64,000 bases of DNA from Altererythrobacter sp. KTW20L (lineage in GTDB: Bacteria > Pseudomonadota > Alphaproteobacteria > Sphingomonadales > Sphingomonadaceae): positions 1 to 64,000 of the forward strand of contig NZ_JAMFLH010000008.1 of the NCBI RefSeq assembly GCF_023501975.1, in the 5' to 3' direction. Every line of letters begins with the position of its first letter. Position 1 is the stretch's first letter. Shown here piece by piece: positions 1 through 7,197 of this stretch. Below the pieces are notes generated by a model. The model ran no database searches, had not been told where the DNA came from, and worked only from the letters and a program-made list of their open reading frames with translations. The translations under genes and the position numbers were made by a program.

Positions 1-105
1 ACGGTTCTCTTCGGGCGGTCGCCCACGCCCTCGGTTTGCCGCATCGATCGGCAACAAACCCTTCAAAACTCGCCATTCCGCTTCGCTCAGATCACCCCGG
101 CTCAA
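1..105 (-). CDS. IS5-family transposase, N-terminal part (truncated by the window edge)
   Basis: Minus-strand reading gives SRGDLSEAEWRVLKGLLP followed by an RGRGRPPEENR tail. This is the typical beginning of the small N-terminal domain (DUF4096 type) of IS5-family transposases. I place the start at the TTG at 105-103 because GGAGG lies 5 bases upstream (115-111) and homologues normally start just before SRGDL. About 35 residues are visible and the DDE catalytic part is off the window. No stop is seen inside the visible part, so it may be a complete transposase. Its 5' end faces the amyloid-like operon, so it may be a recent neighbour. Confidence 0.75.
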   Translation of the reverse strand, partial: MSRGDLSEAEWRVLKGLLPIDAANRGRGRPPEENR

Positions 106-173
106 GCCCGCCTCCAAAAGGAAGCCTTGATTCAATCGCCGAGTCTCGCGTCAACAAATTTGTCCACGCCGCC
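1..173 (-). mobile_element. End of an IS5-family insertion sequence, cut by the window edge
   Basis: The first 105 bases encode, on the minus strand, the start of an IS5-type transposase. The element seems to end near 172/173, where the minus-strand reading begins GGCGGCGTGGACAAATTTG after a CTAG that could be the target site. The other end lies outside the window, so the exact boundary and the terminal repeat are inferred. Confidence 0.6.
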
Positions 174-190
174 TAGTCAGAAATGACTAG
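173..190. repeat. Inverted repeat at the IS junction
   Basis: CTAGTCA (173-179), a 4-base spacer and TGACTAG (184-190) form a perfect 7-base inverted repeat. It sits exactly where the insertion sequence seems to end, so it may be the target site or its duplication, or an unrelated operator. Confidence 0.5.
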
Positions 191-275
191 TGATAACAAA
201 CTACTGATAGCAGTTATCGACAGAGTTATCTACGGACATTCCACAATAGTTAAAAATTCGTGAACACGCGAATTT
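191..275. promoter_or_regulatory. Candidate control region of the amyloid-like operon
   Basis: The hexamer GATAAC/GTTATC occurs three times in 40 bases (192-197 inverted; 213-218 and 225-230 direct). It is followed by the inverted repeat AAATTCG (254-260) / CGAATTT (269-275). All lie 90-170 bases before the first gene of the operon. No clear -35/-10 pair could be assigned by eye. Confidence 0.35.
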
Positions 276-363
276 CCTGACTGCAGCTGAGATCGAATGC
301 AACTGTAAGCGACTGTCGCGGCCGTTTCGCTTTCGTCATCCCAGCCCGTCAGGGAGATTTGCC

Positions 364-852
364 ATGCAATTGCGGAAATCAGCGTCATTCCAGGCCTATC
401 TGCTGCTTACCTGCCTGGTCCTGGCGGCGATTGTGCCGACAGTCGCACTCGCCAACGGCGATCCTTCGGCCAGCGATGCTCTGCCCGAGGACGGGGTGAT
501 CATCTACTCGCGCGATGTTCGCCACTATATAGGGGATCGCTATTTCCTCAGAGACAGCCAGTCGGCGGTTACTGCCCCGGTCCATCTTATCGTCAACACA
601 ATCGCCCTTGGGCTTGAACCGCTGACAGATTCCGAAAGTTCGGCCATCCTGGCGCCCCTCTCCGCGCAAAGCATGATTGATCCTTCGTTTGCGGTGGCTT
701 CCGAAATGCCTGACGCGAGTGGCGGTTCGGCCAACCTGATTGCGACTACCAGCTCGGTTTCCTCTACGGCCATCTCCACGATAAGCGGCGCGATGCAGTC
801 GCTTTCGGGCGCGCTGGAAAGCCTGTCGGTCCTGTCGGGAGGCGGACAATGA
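364..852 (+). CDS. Secreted protein of unknown function, first gene of the Fap-like operon (FapA position)
   Basis: The 162-residue protein has an N-terminal signal peptide (hydrophobic stretch about 11-28, likely cleavage after ALA at 30). The mature part has no cysteine and ends in a Ser/Gly-rich tail. AGGGAGA at 351-357 supports the ATG at 364. I do not recognise a domain. The gene overlaps the next one by 4 bases, so it is co-transcribed with the repeat proteins. By position it corresponds to fapA of the Pseudomonas fapABCDEF operon, but I see no convincing sequence match to FapA. The role (periplasmic chaperone or regulator of amyloid assembly) is inference from synteny only. Confidence 0.7.
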   Translation: MQLRKSASFQAYLLLTCLVLAAIVPTVALANGDPSASDALPEDGVIIYSRDVRHYIGDRYFLRDSQSAVTAPVHLIVNTIALGLEPLTDSESSAILAPLSAQSMIDPSFAVASEMPDASGGSANLIATTSSVSSTAISTISGAMQSLSGALESLSVLSGGGQ

Positions 853-1454
853 ACCGGCGGATATCCTTCGTTGCAGCAGCGACGGTGCTTGTTGCCGGAG
901 GCGTGATCGCCCAGGCGCAGGACACGTCAGAAGCGGACGACCTTGTGACGGTCGGATCGGGAGACGGATCAGGCAATGTCGGCAGGCTTGCCATCAACCT
1001 CGCAGCAGGGGACCAGAATCAGCAGCTGTCGAGTGCCACCCTGGCGATCGGGGATGTTGCGGCAGTCGGCGAAGGAGCCATCCAGCGCGCTTCGTCGGAT
1101 CGCGGTGACCGTGCGGCCCACATTCACATCGCCGACGATGCCTTTTCCGACAACTCGGGAATTATCAGCCTTAACATTACTGCCGGTCGGCAGAACCAGT
1201 CAGCCAACCTGGCTGCATTCGCAATCGGACAATCGGGCGCTTTGACGGACCAGTTCCTGGAGCAATCGCGCGCGCCCGTCGAACCGCCAGGGGGCATGGA
1301 GACAAATGCCGCTGCACCGAATGACACCGTTGAAATCAGTGACGATGCCTTCGGCCAGAGCAGCGGCCTGTTCCAGGCCAACCTGATCGGTGGCGAGAGG
1401 AATTCCTCTGCCAACACCTTCTCGCTGACGGTTTCAGCGGGTGGACAACCCTGA
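849..1454 (+). CDS. Secreted three-repeat protein, FapB-like candidate (minor amyloid subunit)
   Basis: The 201-residue protein has a signal peptide (about 1-24, AQA before QDT). Three degenerate repeats are visible at residues about 41-69, 103-128 and 172-198, built around N.xAG..NQ..N, for example AINLAAGDQNQQL, SLNITAGRQNQSAN and QANLIGGERNSSAN. The linkers before repeats 2 and 3 both carry I.DDAF followed by SG. There is no cysteine. The Asn/Gln/Ala/Gly-rich repeat with long linkers resembles FapB/FapC of Pseudomonas, and the gene sits second in a fap-like order. It overlaps the upstream gene by 4 bases. The repeats are more degenerate than in the next protein. The amyloid function is inferred. 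Confidence 0.7.
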   Translation: MNRRISFVAAATVLVAGGVIAQAQDTSEADDLVTVGSGDGSGNVGRLAINLAAGDQNQQLSSATLAIGDVAAVGEGAIQRASSDRGDRAAHIHIADDAFSDNSGIISLNITAGRQNQSANLAAFAIGQSGALTDQFLEQSRAPVEPPGGMETNAAAPNDTVEISDDAFGQSSGLFQANLIGGERNSSANTFSLTVSAGGQP

Positions 1455-1475
1455 GTGAAAACAAGGAGAATTGAG

Positions 1476-2501
1476 ATGAAAAAGCTTCTGCTTTCGACCG
1501 CTGCTGCTTCGGCGTTGCTGACCAACCCGGCTTTCGCCCAAGGAAACGGTCCCGTCGATGTCGATGTCGACCTCGAATACAACAACACGATCGATACGAG
1601 CATCGAGACTGATGTCACGTACTGGAAGCAGGTCGGTCTCTTCGGTGGCGCCTTTTTGAGGGGTGTCATTGACGTGGACAGTTCGGCGGTGGCCATCACC
1701 GATGCCAAGCAACTCCAGCAGGGTGTCTCGGTTACCTATCGTGAGGAAAACGAACTGAATGGCGAGAACGGCTATGTCGATGCGGTGTTCGGCCCCGGCT
1801 GGAGTGAGGCAGGCAACGATCCGAACGACGACCTGATCGACGGCACGCTCGAAGGTCAGATTCGTGTCGGCTACTTCGCTCCGATCGTGAACACCGTGGA
1901 CACCTTCGATCTCGATTCTTCGGGCAACACCGGAATCAACCTGGCCGCCGGCTATTTCAATATGCAGATGAATTCGGCAGCGCTGGCGACCTCCAGCAAC
2001 GCCGACGACGAAGCACTGGGTGGCTGGGCTGAAGCATCGACCACTTCGTTCCAGTCGCTTCTGGGTGTGTCGCAACTCGGCGCTCCGGGAGACGTGCTCG
2101 ACCAGGATGAACCAGGCCAGGGTGGTGGATCGAACAACTTCCGCGACCGCAACTCGGTTCTCGGCGGAACGGTCAGCGGATCGGGCAACATTGGTGTCAA
2201 TGCGGCGGCGGGCAGCCTGAACCAGCAGTCCAACCTGATGACGCTGGCCGTGGCCAACGACTCTACGCTGGCCGAGGCCAATGCCGGGCTGATCCAGGCA
2301 TCGACGCTCAGCTTCGTGGAACAGCAGGACAGCCAGAATCTGGTGACCGGGCTTGTGATCGACGGCGCCTCGGGCAACGTCGGCGTCAACTTCGCCGCAG
2401 GTACTGGCAATCAGCAGCTCAACTCCCTGACGATCGCTTCGTCTGCCGGAACCGCTCCCAGCAATGGCGGCGGCAATGGCGGAGGCGGCGACCCGAGCTG
2501 A
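1476..2501 (+). CDS. Secreted three-repeat protein with GVNxAA motifs, FapC-like candidate (major amyloid subunit)
   Basis: The ATG at 1476 is chosen because AAGGAGA lies at 1463-1469 and the protein then begins with a clean signal peptide (MKKLLLSTAAASALLTNPAFA, cleavage after residue 21). A GTG at 1455 would add 7 residues. The protein has 341 residues. Three repeats are at about 148-172, 233-260 and 297-322, each with SGN.GVN.AAG..N.Q.N...LA: GINLAAGYFNMQMN, GVNAAAGSLNQQSN and GVNFAAGTGNQQLN. The GVNxAA motif plus conserved Asn/Gln is the known signature of FapC repeats. Linkers are acidic and Ser-rich and the C-terminus is Gly-rich. There is no cysteine, so the C-terminal CxxC known from Pseudomonas Fap subunits is missing. 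It is the best candidate for the fibre subunit. Confidence 0.75.
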   Translation: MKKLLLSTAAASALLTNPAFAQGNGPVDVDVDLEYNNTIDTSIETDVTYWKQVGLFGGAFLRGVIDVDSSAVAITDAKQLQQGVSVTYREENELNGENGYVDAVFGPGWSEAGNDPNDDLIDGTLEGQIRVGYFAPIVNTVDTFDLDSSGNTGINLAAGYFNMQMNSAALATSSNADDEALGGWAEASTTSFQSLLGVSQLGAPGDVLDQDEPGQGGGSNNFRDRNSVLGGTVSGSGNIGVNAAAGSLNQQSNLMTLAVANDSTLAEANAGLIQASTLSFVEQQDSQNLVTGLVIDGASGNVGVNFAAGTGNQQLNSLTIASSAGTAPSNGGGNGGGGDPS

Positions 2502-2593
2502 TCGGTATCGGTCCGTCAGCTTCCGCCGCCACGACCCGGCGGCCGGAACCCGGCGGCAGATCGGCGTCCCAACCGACGGTCGGCCAACCGGGA

Positions 2594-2621
2594 GGAGGGA
2601 GAGCAAACCAGCTCTCCCTCC
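2594..2621. terminator. Intercistronic hairpin after the FapC-like gene (no T-run)
   Basis: GGAGGGAGAGC (2594-2604), loop AAACCA, GCTCTCCCTCC (2611-2621): a perfect 11-base stem in the 156-base gap between the main subunit gene and the peptidase gene. No run of T follows, so it is more likely an mRNA-stabilising or partial-termination hairpin than a full terminator. Confidence 0.5.
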
Positions 2622-2657
2622 GACCGGCAGGTGCCACCGCAAAATCACGAGAGACGA

Positions 2658-3395
2658 ATGATCACACGGTTCCCCTGTCCAGCGAAAAACGCAATGGCGC
2701 TGAAGGCTGCCATGGTGGCAGCTATGCTGGTGACGGGATGCACCACGAGCCCGGCGGGGCAGCCTGTTCCCTTGTGGCTCGGCGCGGTTTCTACCAACGG
2801 GCCGATCGTGCCGGTAGCGGTGACCAGCTGGAAGGACCGCAAGTTCGAGAATCTGGTGCGACAGCAGACCGATTTCAGCTGCGGTGCCGCGGTCATGGCC
2901 ACCATCTTCAATTTCGCTTTCGGTCGGGACACGACCGAGCAGCAAGTGCTGGTCAACATGCTGCGGATCGCGGATCCCGATATCGTGCGGCAGAGGGGCT
3001 TCTCCCTGCTCGACATGAAGACCTATGCCCAGTCCGTCGGCTACCAGGCAGATGGCTACCGGGTCGATTATGCCACGCTCGAAGCGCTGGAAGTGCCATC
3101 AATCGCGCTGCTCGACATCCGTGGATACAAGCACTTCGTCATCGTCCGGCGCGCCTGGGCCGGTCACATCGCCATCGGTGATCCCGCTTTGGGCAACCGC
3201 ACCATGAGCCGCAGCGAATTCGAAGCGGCCTGGAACCAGATCATCTTCGTCGTAGCAGGCGAGGGCTACGCGCCCGACAACGTTCTGCTGCAACCACCGG
3301 AGCCGCTTTCCGCCGGTCGCCTGCTCGACCTGCACGCATCGATGCCAGGAGCGGAAGTCGTCGAATTCGGCTTCGGGCCCCGCTTCTCGTTTTGA
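2658..3395 (+). CDS. C39-family peptidase lipoprotein, FapD-like
   Basis: The start is the ATG at 2658 (an upstream GTG at 2631 lacks support), giving 245 residues. A lipoprotein signal ends in VTGC with the lipid-anchored Cys at 28. The C39 papain-like fold shows as QTDFSCGAAVMATIF (Cys75), HFVIV (His159) and IGDP (Asp175), which make a complete Cys-His-Asp triad. There is no ABC transporter fused to it, as in the stand-alone peptidase FapD of Pseudomonas, which is needed for amyloid export. The product likely acts in the periplasm, anchored to a membrane, on the subunits or the barrel. It is fourth in the operon, as fapD is. Confidence 0.8.
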   Translation: MITRFPCPAKNAMALKAAMVAAMLVTGCTTSPAGQPVPLWLGAVSTNGPIVPVAVTSWKDRKFENLVRQQTDFSCGAAVMATIFNFAFGRDTTEQQVLVNMLRIADPDIVRQRGFSLLDMKTYAQSVGYQADGYRVDYATLEALEVPSIALLDIRGYKHFVIVRRAWAGHIAIGDPALGNRTMSRSEFEAAWNQIIFVVAGEGYAPDNVLLQPPEPLSAGRLLDLHASMPGAEVVEFGFGPRFSF

Positions 3396-3406
3396 AGGAG
3401 ATTGTC

Positions 3407-4252
3407 ATGAACAATAGTCACCTCTCGACCGCCTCGGCTCGGCGCGGTGCGTTGACCGGCAAGACGATGGCTGTTGTCCTGTTGGCCGGTTCTGCCATCC
3501 CTGCATCCGCGCACATGCCCGACCTTTCTGCCCTTTCGGGCGCGGCCCGGGTAGCCGACGATGAACTGTCCGAAATGCACGGCAAGTTCATCACGCCCAA
3601 GTCGGTCTCCTATTTCGGGATCACCATGCTTTCCAGTTGGCAGGATGCAAGCGGCGTAACCACGTTGGCCAACCTGGTTTTCAGTGTCGATTTCCTGCCC
3701 GGCGGCAACGGCAATCCGGTTCCGCAATTGATGATCGCGTGGTCTCGCGAAGGCGATCCGGCGATGGACGTGACTGACACCCACGAAGGCTATTTCCCCT
3801 ATATTCCGGCGCAGGACGTTCTCGGGGTGGGAGCTCTGGAGACCTTTGCCGGTGCCGCACAGGCGAACGTCATTGCAGGTGCCGACAATCGCACCCTCAA
3901 TGGCATGCAGGTGATGATCGTCCCATCCTCGGTCGTGCCTGCCATGACGCAGCGGGGCATGACCTCCGCTACCGGTCCGGTTGACCTGGTGTTTGCCGAC
4001 GGAGATGAGCTGCACTTCCGGATGGCCGACAACCAGATCGGTATCGTGATGATCGGTAATGGCGGGCTCGACAGCAGCAGCCAGCTTGCGGGCGGAGACA
4101 TCGGCCAGTTGCTGCAGCAGTCGATCCTGAACAGCGACAACAATGCCATCGAGAACCGCGCCTCGGTGATCTTCGGCGTGGATGCGCTGCAGAACGTGCA
4201 GATCGTCCGGGCCCAGGAAGCGCTCAGCGCGATGAAGGGGCACGGCTTCTGA
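3407..4252 (+). CDS. Exported protein, FapE-like candidate
   Basis: The 281-residue protein starts at the ATG at 3407, 6 bases after GAAGGAG (3394-3400). A TTG at 3392 is possible but less likely. A signal peptide ends at ASA near residue 35. The mature start carries DDELSEMHGKFITP followed by a beta-rich region and a Gln/Asn-rich C-terminal third (about 215-260, with QLLQQS and NSDNN). I know no catalytic motif in it. Position five in a fap-like operon and the DDEL.E..G.F segment suggest a FapE counterpart, a minor fibre component in Pseudomonas. The match is weak and rests mostly on gene order. Confidence 0.65.
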   Translation: MNNSHLSTASARRGALTGKTMAVVLLAGSAIPASAHMPDLSALSGAARVADDELSEMHGKFITPKSVSYFGITMLSSWQDASGVTTLANLVFSVDFLPGGNGNPVPQLMIAWSREGDPAMDVTDTHEGYFPYIPAQDVLGVGALETFAGAAQANVIAGADNRTLNGMQVMIVPSSVVPAMTQRGMTSATGPVDLVFADGDELHFRMADNQIGIVMIGNGGLDSSSQLAGGDIGQLLQQSILNSDNNAIENRASVIFGVDALQNVQIVRAQEALSAMKGHGF

Positions 4253-4287
4253 ATTGCGGCAAATTTCCTGGTTGGGAGGAAAGTCGA

Positions 4288-4878
4288 ATGAACAAGTTAT
4301 TGCCCGTTTTCGCCTGCTTTGCCGTGTTCGGCATGTCGCCAGCTATCGCGCAGGAAGAGACGCAGCAGTTTGCAGTTGAAGGGGCTGGCATGCTGACTTG
4401 CGAGCGCTTCATCGCTGCCCGCAGCGATAGCGCCTCGCTCGATTATCAACGGATGATCGGTTTTGTCGAAGGCTATCTCACCGCAGCGAACCTGTATGAG
4501 CCGAACACCTTTGATCTGACGCCGTGGCACAATGCCGTGGCATTCGACATGATCCTTGAACATCATTGCGTGCAGCATCCGGCAGACCGGCTGGTCAGCG
4601 TGACCCAGCGTCTGGTGGTAGGCTTCAGGCCGCTGCGCGTGGCGCAATTTTCGCCATTGCTCGAGGTGGGCGACGGGCAGAACCGCGCCTTTGTGTACGA
4701 GACGATCCTGCGCCGGGCGCAGGCTGCGCTCCAAATCCGCGGGCTCTATTCCGGGCCCGAGGATGGCCAGTTCACCGCAGCGCTCCGCCAGGCATTTGTG
4801 GCCTTCCAGAGCGAAAAGGGCCTGTCCCAGACCGGCGTGCCCGATCCCGCGACTTTGTGGAATCTGCTCAACCCCTGA
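4288..4878 (+). CDS. Periplasmic protein with C-terminal peptidoglycan-binding domain
   Basis: The 196-residue protein has a signal peptide (cleavage near AIA at 21). The N-terminal half carries two cysteines (CERF and HHCVQHP) that could pair, in a small helical domain resembling other small secreted alpha-helical families. The last 50 residues (LQIRGLYSGPEDGQFTAALR, then AFQSEKGL and DPATLWNLL) are a typical PG_binding_1 repeat. GGGAGGAAAG precedes the ATG. It is inserted between the FapE-like and FapF-like genes and has no counterpart in the Pseudomonas operon. It may anchor the secretion machinery to the cell wall; that is inference. Confidence 0.75.
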   Translation: MNKLLPVFACFAVFGMSPAIAQEETQQFAVEGAGMLTCERFIAARSDSASLDYQRMIGFVEGYLTAANLYEPNTFDLTPWHNAVAFDMILEHHCVQHPADRLVSVTQRLVVGFRPLRVAQFSPLLEVGDGQNRAFVYETILRRAQAALQIRGLYSGPEDGQFTAALRQAFVAFQSEKGLSQTGVPDPATLWNLLNP

Positions 4879-4895
4879 CAACAAGGATCATGGCC

Positions 4896-6284
4896 ATGCG
4901 TCACATTTTTCATTCCAATTGCGCCCTTGTTGCCGTTACGGCGACTGCCCTGTTTCTTTCTGGCGAAGCCGTTGCAAAGGATGGCATCCAAGAATTCTCC
5001 GCTGAAGATGAGCAGGTTGAACTCGACCATCTGCGGCAGGAAGTGGGTACCCTACATCAACGCGAGATGGTGTATTTGCTTCGGCTGGAACAGCTCGAAG
5101 AGCGCCTGGCAGCCCTGGAGCAGGGAATCTCTGCGCAGATAGCTCCGATCAATCCCGACGAGGCTGGAGGTTTGCGGGGCGCCTATATCGCTCCGCAGAC
5201 GCTGGCGGTTCCGGACGATCTTTCGCTGGCCCTCTTCCGACGGGAGGATATTGCCCAGGAATTCGGTCGATTGGCCCAAAGTGATCCCCTTGCGACCACG
5301 GATCCAGGCGAGGGCGAGCGCCGGACGCCTGCCCCGACCGAAGCCGTTGTCGCAGTTTCCGAGGAGCAGCAGGGGCGGTTTGGAAGCCGTTTCGGTCTCG
5401 ATCTAGGCCTGGGCTATTCGCACTTCGACAATGCCCGGATTTCGCTCAACGGCTTCCTGGCGCTCGACGCGATCTTCCTGGGAACGATCAGCATCGATCA
5501 GATCAGGTCCGATATCTTCACTTTCGACCCGACCCTGCGCTTTGGCTTCTCCGACCGCCTGTTTATCGACGCGAACCTGCCTCTCCTCTACCGTTCGTCG
5601 AATTTCCTGTCGGGCGGGGCGGGTGGCTCTGCCTCGGCGCTGGTCGAACAGACGGTCCGCGATCAAGGTATAGGGGACCTCAGTTTGGGGGCGAGTTACC
5701 GCCTAGCAGCGGAAACGTCGAGTTGGCCGGATACGGTGATCAATGCTCGCGTGAAATTCCCTACGGGGAGGCATCCCTTCGGCGTGGAATTTGTCGAAGT
5801 GGCCAACAGCGAAGGCAACCTGCAGGTGCCGGAAAGCCTGGCCACAGGCAGCGGGGTCTACGGTGCATCGCTCGGCGTATCCATGCTCAAGACCCTCGAT
5901 CCGATGGTCGTGTTTGGCAACGTCACCTATTTCCACAATTTCGCGGACCACTTTGACGACATCGACGAGAACCAGGGCGATATCCCTGGCCGGGTTGAGA
6001 TCGGCAATGCATGGCAATTCGGCGCCGGGCTGGCCTTTGCGCTCAACGACAGGTCGAGCATCTCGATGTCCTACAGTCAGCGCATCGTCGAGCGCACACG
6101 TCTTACGCCGGACGGACAGGACGAGCGCCCGGTTGTGGGCAGCCAGGCCAATGTCGGTATCGTAAATCTCGGCGCGACCTTCTCGCTGGGTGAACGGCTG
6201 GCGCTGGTGACAAATGTCGGCATCGGCCTGACGGACGATAGCCCTGATATGTCTGTCGGGTTCCGTATCCCGTACCGGTTCTAA
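4896..6284 (+). CDS. Outer-membrane beta-barrel with N-terminal coiled coil, FapF-like exporter candidate
   Basis: The start is taken at the ATG at 4896, 8 bases after AAGGA (4883-4887); an ATG at 4890 is too close. The 462 residues begin with a signal peptide (ending AVA near 27), then a coiled coil at about 40-78 (heptads in LDHLRQEV through LEERLAALEQ). A linker follows, then a beta-barrel from about residue 160 to the end, finishing in IPYRF with a terminal Phe as in outer-membrane proteins. This layout (periplasmic coiled coil plus a barrel with alternating aromatic strands) is that of FapF, the trimeric amyloid secretion channel. It is the last gene of the operon, as fapF is. Confidence 0.75.
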   Translation: MRHIFHSNCALVAVTATALFLSGEAVAKDGIQEFSAEDEQVELDHLRQEVGTLHQREMVYLLRLEQLEERLAALEQGISAQIAPINPDEAGGLRGAYIAPQTLAVPDDLSLALFRREDIAQEFGRLAQSDPLATTDPGEGERRTPAPTEAVVAVSEEQQGRFGSRFGLDLGLGYSHFDNARISLNGFLALDAIFLGTISIDQIRSDIFTFDPTLRFGFSDRLFIDANLPLLYRSSNFLSGGAGGSASALVEQTVRDQGIGDLSLGASYRLAAETSSWPDTVINARVKFPTGRHPFGVEFVEVANSEGNLQVPESLATGSGVYGASLGVSMLKTLDPMVVFGNVTYFHNFADHFDDIDENQGDIPGRVEIGNAWQFGAGLAFALNDRSSISMSYSQRIVERTRLTPDGQDERPVVGSQANVGIVNLGATFSLGERLALVTNVGIGLTDDSPDMSVGFRIPYRF

Positions 6285-6411
6285 TTGAACCTCTCTCCAG
6301 GTGGGCGGTCAGTTCCTAGAACTTGCTGCCATCAGGTTATCTACGGATGGCCCGCCGCTGGGGCGCGGGCCAGTCTTGCCAAAATTGCTTCGGGCAGGAT
6401 GGGGCAGGCGC

Positions 6412-6951
6412 ATGCAATTGGTGATTGATCGGACTATGGCAGAACCCAATCCACCACAACTGCAAACGCGGAATGGTCTGGTCCTGCGACTTCGCGCCGT
6501 GACGATGCCCGATCGGCCATTTGTCGACGAGTTTTACGCCCAGCTCACTATCAGGGATTTCCGCTTCCGCCTTGTCGCCGGATTGAAGGCGGTCAATCCA
6601 CATCAGATTATTGGCAGGATCGAAATGGATCACCGTCACGCGGAACATCTGCTGGCTTTCGATCCGGCCGTTGGCAAACTCGTCGGGAGCGTCATCATCC
6701 TGGCGGACCACGGGCTTGCAAATGCCGAGGCAGCTGTCGTGGTAGTTCCACAATTCAGGGGGGAGGGCATTGGCTGGAGCCTGCTTCGCCATGCCGCAGA
6801 CCTGGCGCGCGAACGCGGGCTGAGCAGCCTGCGTTCGATTGAAACTCTGGAGGATCACGAACCGTTGGAAATTGCTCGCACTTCGGGTTTCCAGGCGATG
6901 CCCTATGACGCCGACCCGACACTCATGATGTTAGAGGCAACGCTCGCCTGA
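6412..6951 (+). CDS. GNAT-family N-acetyltransferase
   Basis: About 179 residues from the ATG at 6412; an ATG at 6436 is an equal alternative and no strong ribosome-binding site decides. The GNAT core is visible: AEAAVVVVPQFRGEGIGWSL is the beta4 strand with the R/Q-x-x-G-x-G/A acetyl-CoA loop, and the C-terminal part (SLRSIETLEDHEPL, then ARTSGFQAMP) is the usual strand 5 region with the late Gly-Phe. Similar domains occur in protein-lysine acetyltransferases linked to acetyl-CoA synthetase control, but the substrate cannot be told. It stands alone between the amyloid-like operon and the hsp20 gene. Confidence 0.75.
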   Translation: MQLVIDRTMAEPNPPQLQTRNGLVLRLRAVTMPDRPFVDEFYAQLTIRDFRFRLVAGLKAVNPHQIIGRIEMDHRHAEHLLAFDPAVGKLVGSVIILADHGLANAEAAVVVVPQFRGEGIGWSLLRHAADLARERGLSSLRSIETLEDHEPLEIARTSGFQAMPYDADPTLMMLEATLA

Positions 6952-6998
6952 ATGGCGGCGACGGCCCTTCGTTTCTGTCCTGGCAAGGATATCAAGGG

Positions 6999-7056
6999 TG
7001 CAGGCGATCCCGGGGGGTCTGGGTGGGGGGACTAAGTCCGTTCGAGATCGCCTGCA
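6999..7056. repeat. 11-base inverted repeat enclosing a G-quadruplex-type sequence
   Basis: TGCAGGCGATC (6999-7009) and GATCGCCTGCA (7046-7056) are perfect inverted copies. The enclosed 36 bases contain GGGGGG, GGG and GGGGGG runs on the plus strand (7012-7030). It lies 48 bases after the acetyltransferase gene and could be a transcription-end or regulatory structure. Confidence 0.5.
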
Positions 7057-7088
7057 GTTCAACAATGGCGGCACGGCGGCATCGAAAT

Positions 7089-7106
7089 AACCCGTAAATC
7101 TCCGGA
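7089..7106 (+). promoter_or_regulatory. Shared island motif, copy 1 (hsp20)
   Basis: AACCCGTAAATCTCCGGA lies 113 bases before the hsp20 start. It differs in one base from the copy at 16087-16104, and related copies precede the BON gene, the FixL-like gene and the lipoprotein gene at similar distances. Confidence 0.6.
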
Positions 7107-7130
7107 TCAATCGCTTCCGTAACTTTCCCA

Positions 7131-7197
7131 ATCCCGGACCTCCGGGATGCGGCCTACTTCGATTGACACGCCGGGCTGCCGCAGGTTTCGGCGTGTC
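7131..7197. promoter_or_regulatory. Two inverted repeats in the hsp20 leader
   Basis: ATCCCGGA-CC-TCCGGGAT (7131-7148) is a perfect 8-base palindrome. GACACGCCG (7165-7173) and CGGCGTGTC (7189-7197) are a perfect 9-base inverted repeat with a 15-base loop, ending 8 bases before the GAGGAG ribosome-binding site (7205-7210). They may be an operator and an mRNA hairpin of the heat-shock gene. The UYGCU signature of ROSE thermometers is not seen. Confidence 0.5.

Noticed and set aside
1434-2945. 503-codon open frame on the minus strand across the repeat-protein genes
   Set aside because: It is a shadow of the G+C-rich repeat genes: no signal peptide, no domain and no ribosome-binding site, and the plus-strand proteins have clear signal peptides and repeats.
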